DNA from: CAZJFH01 sp964545205
GTDB lineage: Bacteria; Pseudomonadota; Alphaproteobacteria; Rhodospirillales; Magnetospirillaceae
Length of the DNA stretch: 64,000 nt
Assembly: GCA_964545205.1 (NCBI GenBank)
Contig: CAZJFH010000001.1
Coordinates: 1-64,000, forward strand
Direction of reading: 5' to 3'
Part shown: piece after piece, positions 61,607 through 64,000 of the stretch
Numbering within the stretch: the stretch's first letter is position 1
Layout: each line of letters opens with the position of its first letter
The notes under the pieces: model-generated
What the model saw: only the letters and a program-made list of their open reading frames with translations
Databases searched by the model: none
Told to the model about the DNA's origin: nothing
Made by a program: the position numbers and the translations under genes

Positions 61607-61888
61607 CTAAGCCCCCTGCCGCTCATCCCACACGTACCGCGTTTCCAGCTTACCGCGCCGTTCCATTTCGGCCAAAATGCACGCGAGATGGCCCCGCATA
61701 AAGCGGTCGTGTGGCATCCCGAGGACGTGCCGGGCTATGAACGCGGCTTCTTGATCCAACTGGTCCGTCGGCATCTCTTCATAGGCCTTCACCCGAGTTT
61801 GGTGATCCGGGCGAATTCGAGCGGTAATCTTCCCGCCAAATTCGGGCAACCGAACGAAGGTCACCACCGCGATAGGTTCCCTGGTCAT
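61607..61888 (-). CDS. Small protein downstream of the J-domain gene
   Basis: The 93-residue product (MTREPIAVVTFVRLPEFGGK; HDRFMRGHLACILAEMERRG) is charged and globular, with a strong ribosome site (GGAGGTTAAG). It starts 27 bases after the stop of the J-domain protein gene, so they form an operon and may act together. No family is recognised. Confidence 0.65.
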   Translation of the reverse strand: MTREPIAVVTFVRLPEFGGKITARIRPDHQTRVKAYEEMPTDQLDQEAAFIARHVLGMPHDRFMRGHLACILAEMERRGKLETRYVWDERQGA

Positions 61889-61915
61889 CTCTTAACCTCC
61901 ACCTTTTTAGTCGTT

Positions 61916-62761
61916 CTATCTCAGCGCGGTTTGCGCCTGTTCCCACGCGTCATTGATTTCCCGCATCATCTCGGGATCGCCGCCGATGTCCGGGTGATGT
62001 TCCTTGGCCTTTCGACGATATGCTGCTTTCACCTCATCTTTGGTGGCGCTCATACTGACACCGAGAACCGAGCGCCACCCGGCCTCATCAGATTGGCAAC
62101 TCCGAGTCCATCTGGCCCATTCAAATTCGGCCGCGATCTTCTCGACCGCCTCGGCCGCGACCTCATATCGTGCTCGCGACCGCCTGCCCCGTCCCGATGG
62201 GTCGTACCGTTTCCGAAGCCGTTCAATCGCCGCCGGAATCTCCGCAACTTCGTGCGGTTCCAAGCCCAAGTTTTCCAGCCGCCTAAGCCCGGTCGGCTTC
62301 CGTCGGTTTGCGTGAACGCCTCGGTAGGTCTGTAGCTCATCCTTCCGGTGCAGGACCACGGCCACGCGAAGGATGTTCCCGACCACCAGCGGAACGCGAC
62401 GAAGACCGGTCAGATACCGCGCCATAGTACTCGGCGCGACACCGCACAACTCGGCTAGTGCCTCGGTATCCAACGCCAACTGCGCCTGAATCTTCATGGC
62501 TTCGTAGTGCGACAGGCCGGACTCGCGCGCCAACACCCGTTGCCGTTCCGAGTCGGTCAAGTGGGGCCACATCTTGAGAGCGATAACCACGGGCTGAGGC
62601 GCGAGGCGTTCCCCCGCCAGCCACGCGGCGATGGTGTCTTTCCGCCGCCCGGTCAAATGGCAAAAGTCCGGAATTTCAAGGCGATAATGCTTGGCCAGGA
62701 TCGCTTTGAGTTCGGTGTGAAGCCACACGTGGGCCGGATTCATCGCCGTCTTACGATTCAT
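61916..62761 (-). CDS. HTH-like/J-domain (DnaJ) fusion protein
   Basis: The 281-residue protein ends in a compact J domain (about 229-281: WRSVLGVSMSATKDEVKAAY, RRKAKEHHPDIGGD) with the HPD tripeptide at 256-258 that stimulates DnaK. Before it are two helix-turn-helix-like stretches (about 27-60, DFCHLTGRRKDTIAAWLAGE; and about 95-130, ALAELCGVAPSTMARYLTGL) and a basic helical linker. There is no Gly/Phe or zinc domain. It could recruit DnaK to DNA or a replication/regulatory complex, an inference. It lies in a minus-strand operon with 62916, 62795 and 61607. Confidence 0.82.
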   Translation of the reverse strand: MNRKTAMNPAHVWLHTELKAILAKHYRLEIPDFCHLTGRRKDTIAAWLAGERLAPQPVVIALKMWPHLTDSERQRVLARESGLSHYEAMKIQAQLALDTEALAELCGVAPSTMARYLTGLRRVPLVVGNILRVAVVLHRKDELQTYRGVHANRRKPTGLRRLENLGLEPHEVAEIPAAIERLRKRYDPSGRGRRSRARYEVAAEAVEKIAAEFEWARWTRSCQSDEAGWRSVLGVSMSATKDEVKAAYRRKAKEHHPDIGGDPEMMREINDAWEQAQTALR

Positions 62762-62794
62762 GGAAACTCACCTCTCACATACGGCGGGACGGAA

Positions 62795-62914
62795 TCACCG
62801 CCGGACTGACGCTTGCAGTGCCGAACCAAAACCTGCTGGCCGGCGCGAAAGCTTCGCCGATCTCCTCGCTCTTTCGACGAGTTCATGCGCCTTGCCTTCG
62901 ACAATCTTCTCCAT
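62795..62914 (-). CDS. Very small protein (39 residues)
   Basis: ATG 62914 lies one base beyond the stop codon of the upstream gene and has GGAGGCGTAAG before it. It encodes MEKIVEGKAHELVERARRSA then KLSRRPAGFGSALQASVRR. The product is helical and basic. It sits 33 bases before the J-domain gene. It is too short for family recognition, but the ribosome site and spacing favour translation. Confidence 0.45.
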   Translation of the reverse strand: MEKIVEGKAHELVERARRSAKLSRRPAGFGSALQASVRR

Positions 62915-62915
62915 C

Positions 62916-63521
62916 TTACGCCTCCGCGTTCTCTAGCTTTTCCACGCTACACATGAATTCGTCGCGATCCTTCTTCCACTGTTCCAGCGCCTTCCGGTCT
63001 TCGTCCGTCATGTCGTCGATATCAAACCACCCGTCCCGGTCCCCAGGCATGCCCAATACTTCATCGTCGGTGCAATCCTTCTGGAAGCCGTTGTACCGGA
63101 TTAGCCGAAAGCGCGGCATCACGCCTGTTTCCATCGGATCGAAGGTGCGGACAGCATCGCGCGTGTAGGTGTATTCGTTCGCGTCTTCAGGATGATCAAC
63201 GATCAGTTCGCCCCCACGATGCTTAAGCGCATCATTATAGTGAGCTTCAATTTCTGCCTTGTGCTCAAGGATGCCTGCCTCTTTCAGCACGGCATCATTC
63301 ACAAACCACCATTCATCGCCCCAGATTTCGACGCTCCCGTCGGGATAACCCTTGCACCCATCCATTTCCATGACGGAAAACGTATCGTCCTCATCATAGA
63401 GCCTGCCGAGCTTGATTAGGTCTATGCCGTATTTAATCGCCTCAACCAAGTCCTCTTCATACACGGCAGTAAGCCAGATGTTGCCGGTCCACCGATTACG
63501 CAGATGCAGATGATATGTCAT
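62916..63521 (-). CDS. Acidic hypothetical protein
   Basis: The 201-residue protein is strongly acidic and rich in Trp, Tyr and Asp (MTYHLHLRNRWTGNIWLTAV; GSVEIWGDEWWFVNDAVLKE; DGWFDIDDMTDEDRKALEQW). It has no signal or membrane segment. The start follows GGGAGA. It is followed by a 39-residue frame and the J-domain gene in one operon. Its charge suggests a DNA mimic or anti-restriction-type protein, but there is no specific evidence. Confidence 0.75.
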   Translation of the reverse strand: MTYHLHLRNRWTGNIWLTAVYEEDLVEAIKYGIDLIKLGRLYDEDDTFSVMEMDGCKGYPDGSVEIWGDEWWFVNDAVLKEAGILEHKAEIEAHYNDALKHRGGELIVDHPEDANEYTYTRDAVRTFDPMETGVMPRFRLIRYNGFQKDCTDDEVLGMPGDRDGWFDIDDMTDEDRKALEQWKKDRDEFMCSVEKLENAEA

Positions 63522-63646
63522 TTCTGTTCTCCCTCTATCCAGCTATCCAATTCCTCACGGCTATAGACCCGCTCGCCACCGATCTTTCCAGCCGCGAGGC
63601 TGCCGCCCGGGGTTGAACCTGATGTCGTTCACCCCATTCGTCAGCG
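63518..63646 (-). pseudogene. Possible remnant of an excisionase-type HTH gene
   Basis: The frame ending at 63518 reads GGSLAAGKIGGERVYSREEL then DSWIEGEQK, the shape of the C-terminal half of an AlpA/excisionase-type winged HTH. Its stop overlaps the next start (ATGA). Upstream it meets a TGA, and the plausible N-terminal part (TNGVNDIRFNP) is in another frame, so it is frameshifted or decayed. Confidence 0.3.
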
Positions 63647-63704
63647 TGACTTCAGCATATGTTCAAGATGCGACCTTGAGGATGCCGCCCGCTAGCGGGA
63701 CACC

Positions 63705-63768
63705 ACGGTGCGTCTAACCTGGATTGCGCACATTCTCGGGCGTGCTATAGATGCTTCAGACGCACCGT
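63705..63768 (+). promoter_or_regulatory. Promoter framed by an 11-bp inverted repeat (likely operators)
   Basis: ACGGTGCGTCT (63705-63715) and its exact complement AGACGCACCGT (63758-63768) flank a promoter: TTGCGC (63724-63729), a 16-base spacer and TATAGA (63746-63751). The second half-site would cover the predicted transcription start. This is a typical repressor-loop arrangement for the plus-strand gene at 63810. Confidence 0.55.
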
Positions 63769-63809
63769 AGGGTACGCCTAAACGGGAATCGAACGGACCG
63801 GGGGGGGGG

Positions 63810-64000
63810 ATGGGTGCCTTCAGCTTCATCGGATATCTTTACCCGGTGCGTGGCGAAAACCGCGAACTACAGGAAGCCCGATGTAAGGTGATAGCGATGA
63901 CGCTCGGCGGAACCCTTGAGGGGGTGGTCGAGGAGGAATGCCCGGATTCTCGCCGCTCGCTGATCAAGTTCATTGAAGGTGCGCAACGTTCGTTCCGGGG
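63810..64000 (+). CDS. Hypothetical protein, cut by the window edge
   Basis: The frame starts at ATG 63810 behind a run of nine G and stays open for 63 codons to the end: MGAFSFIGYLYPVRGENREL, later AMTLGGTLEGVVEEECPDSR. The beginning and spacing resemble the N-terminus of a serine recombinase (IGYxRVS...), but the catalytic Ser motif is not present, so this is only a hint. It has its own regulated-looking promoter. Confidence 0.5.
   Translation, partial: MGAFSFIGYLYPVRGENRELQEARCKVIAMTLGGTLEGVVEEECPDSRRSLIKFIEGAQRSFR

Noticed and set aside
59865..64000. Known restriction, toxin-antitoxin or abortive-infection system in the right-hand island
   Set aside because: I looked for methylase, nuclease, Fic, HEPN, RelE/ParE and similar motifs and saw none that I could support.

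Overview
The window looks like chromosome of a high-GC alphaproteobacterium, most likely a Rhodospirillales-type organism. Support comes from a DUF3126 protein, a glnB-glnA pair behind a sigma54 promoter, PEP-CTERM proteins, several kinases with an SHDLRQPLQ phosphorylation box, and an O2-tolerant uptake [NiFe] hydrogenase. Genus and species cannot be told from the sequence alone.

Layout. 0-11.7 kb is core metabolism: an atypical LuxR-type regulator, tRNA-His, a PLP aminotransferase, a lipoprotein, glnB-glnA, a PEP-CTERM protein, a fused SudB-SudA/NfnAB-like flavoprotein, a PoxB-like ThDP enzyme and a DUF3126 protein. A probable small RNA lies on the plus strand at 11.84-11.92 kb. 11.9-23.9 kb is a two-partner secretion locus: a TpsB transporter and a giant TpsA exoprotein of about 3,400 residues whose C-terminus is an intact-looking caspase-like protease domain; it is broken only by a 100-N assembly gap inside YDG/MBG-type repeats. 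24-31.2 kb holds a receiver protein, a second PEP-CTERM protein, a small membrane protein, and an operon running TSUP permease - membrane protein - tandem UspA - histidine kinase - NtrC-like regulator. The regulator lacks the GAFTGA loop, and a near-identical palindrome lies upstream of this operon and of the neighbouring membrane protein gene.

31.4-37.3 kb holds a divergent phosphorelay (SARP/BTAD-receiver fusion and a 7TM hybrid kinase with receiver and Hpt) and a chemoreceptor. 37.5-42.4 kb is a group 1d-like hydrogenase operon transcribed hyaA-hyaB-hyaD-hupH-hyaC; its maturation hyp genes are not in the window. A ycjX-ycjF pair and another histidine kinase follow.

From about 46.9 kb to the end is accessory DNA: a patch of intergenic repeats, a tyrosine recombinase, many short hypothetical genes (DUF6880-, DUF6626- and DUF6641-like), two tandem PAS kinases, a PAS/LOV-like HisKA_2 kinase with its receiver, gene remnants, exported proteins with lower GC, and at the far right a minus-strand operon encoding an HTH-like/J-domain fusion protein. 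A plus-strand gene runs off the right edge behind a promoter framed by an 11-bp inverted repeat. No CRISPR array, complete insertion sequence or replication origin was seen.
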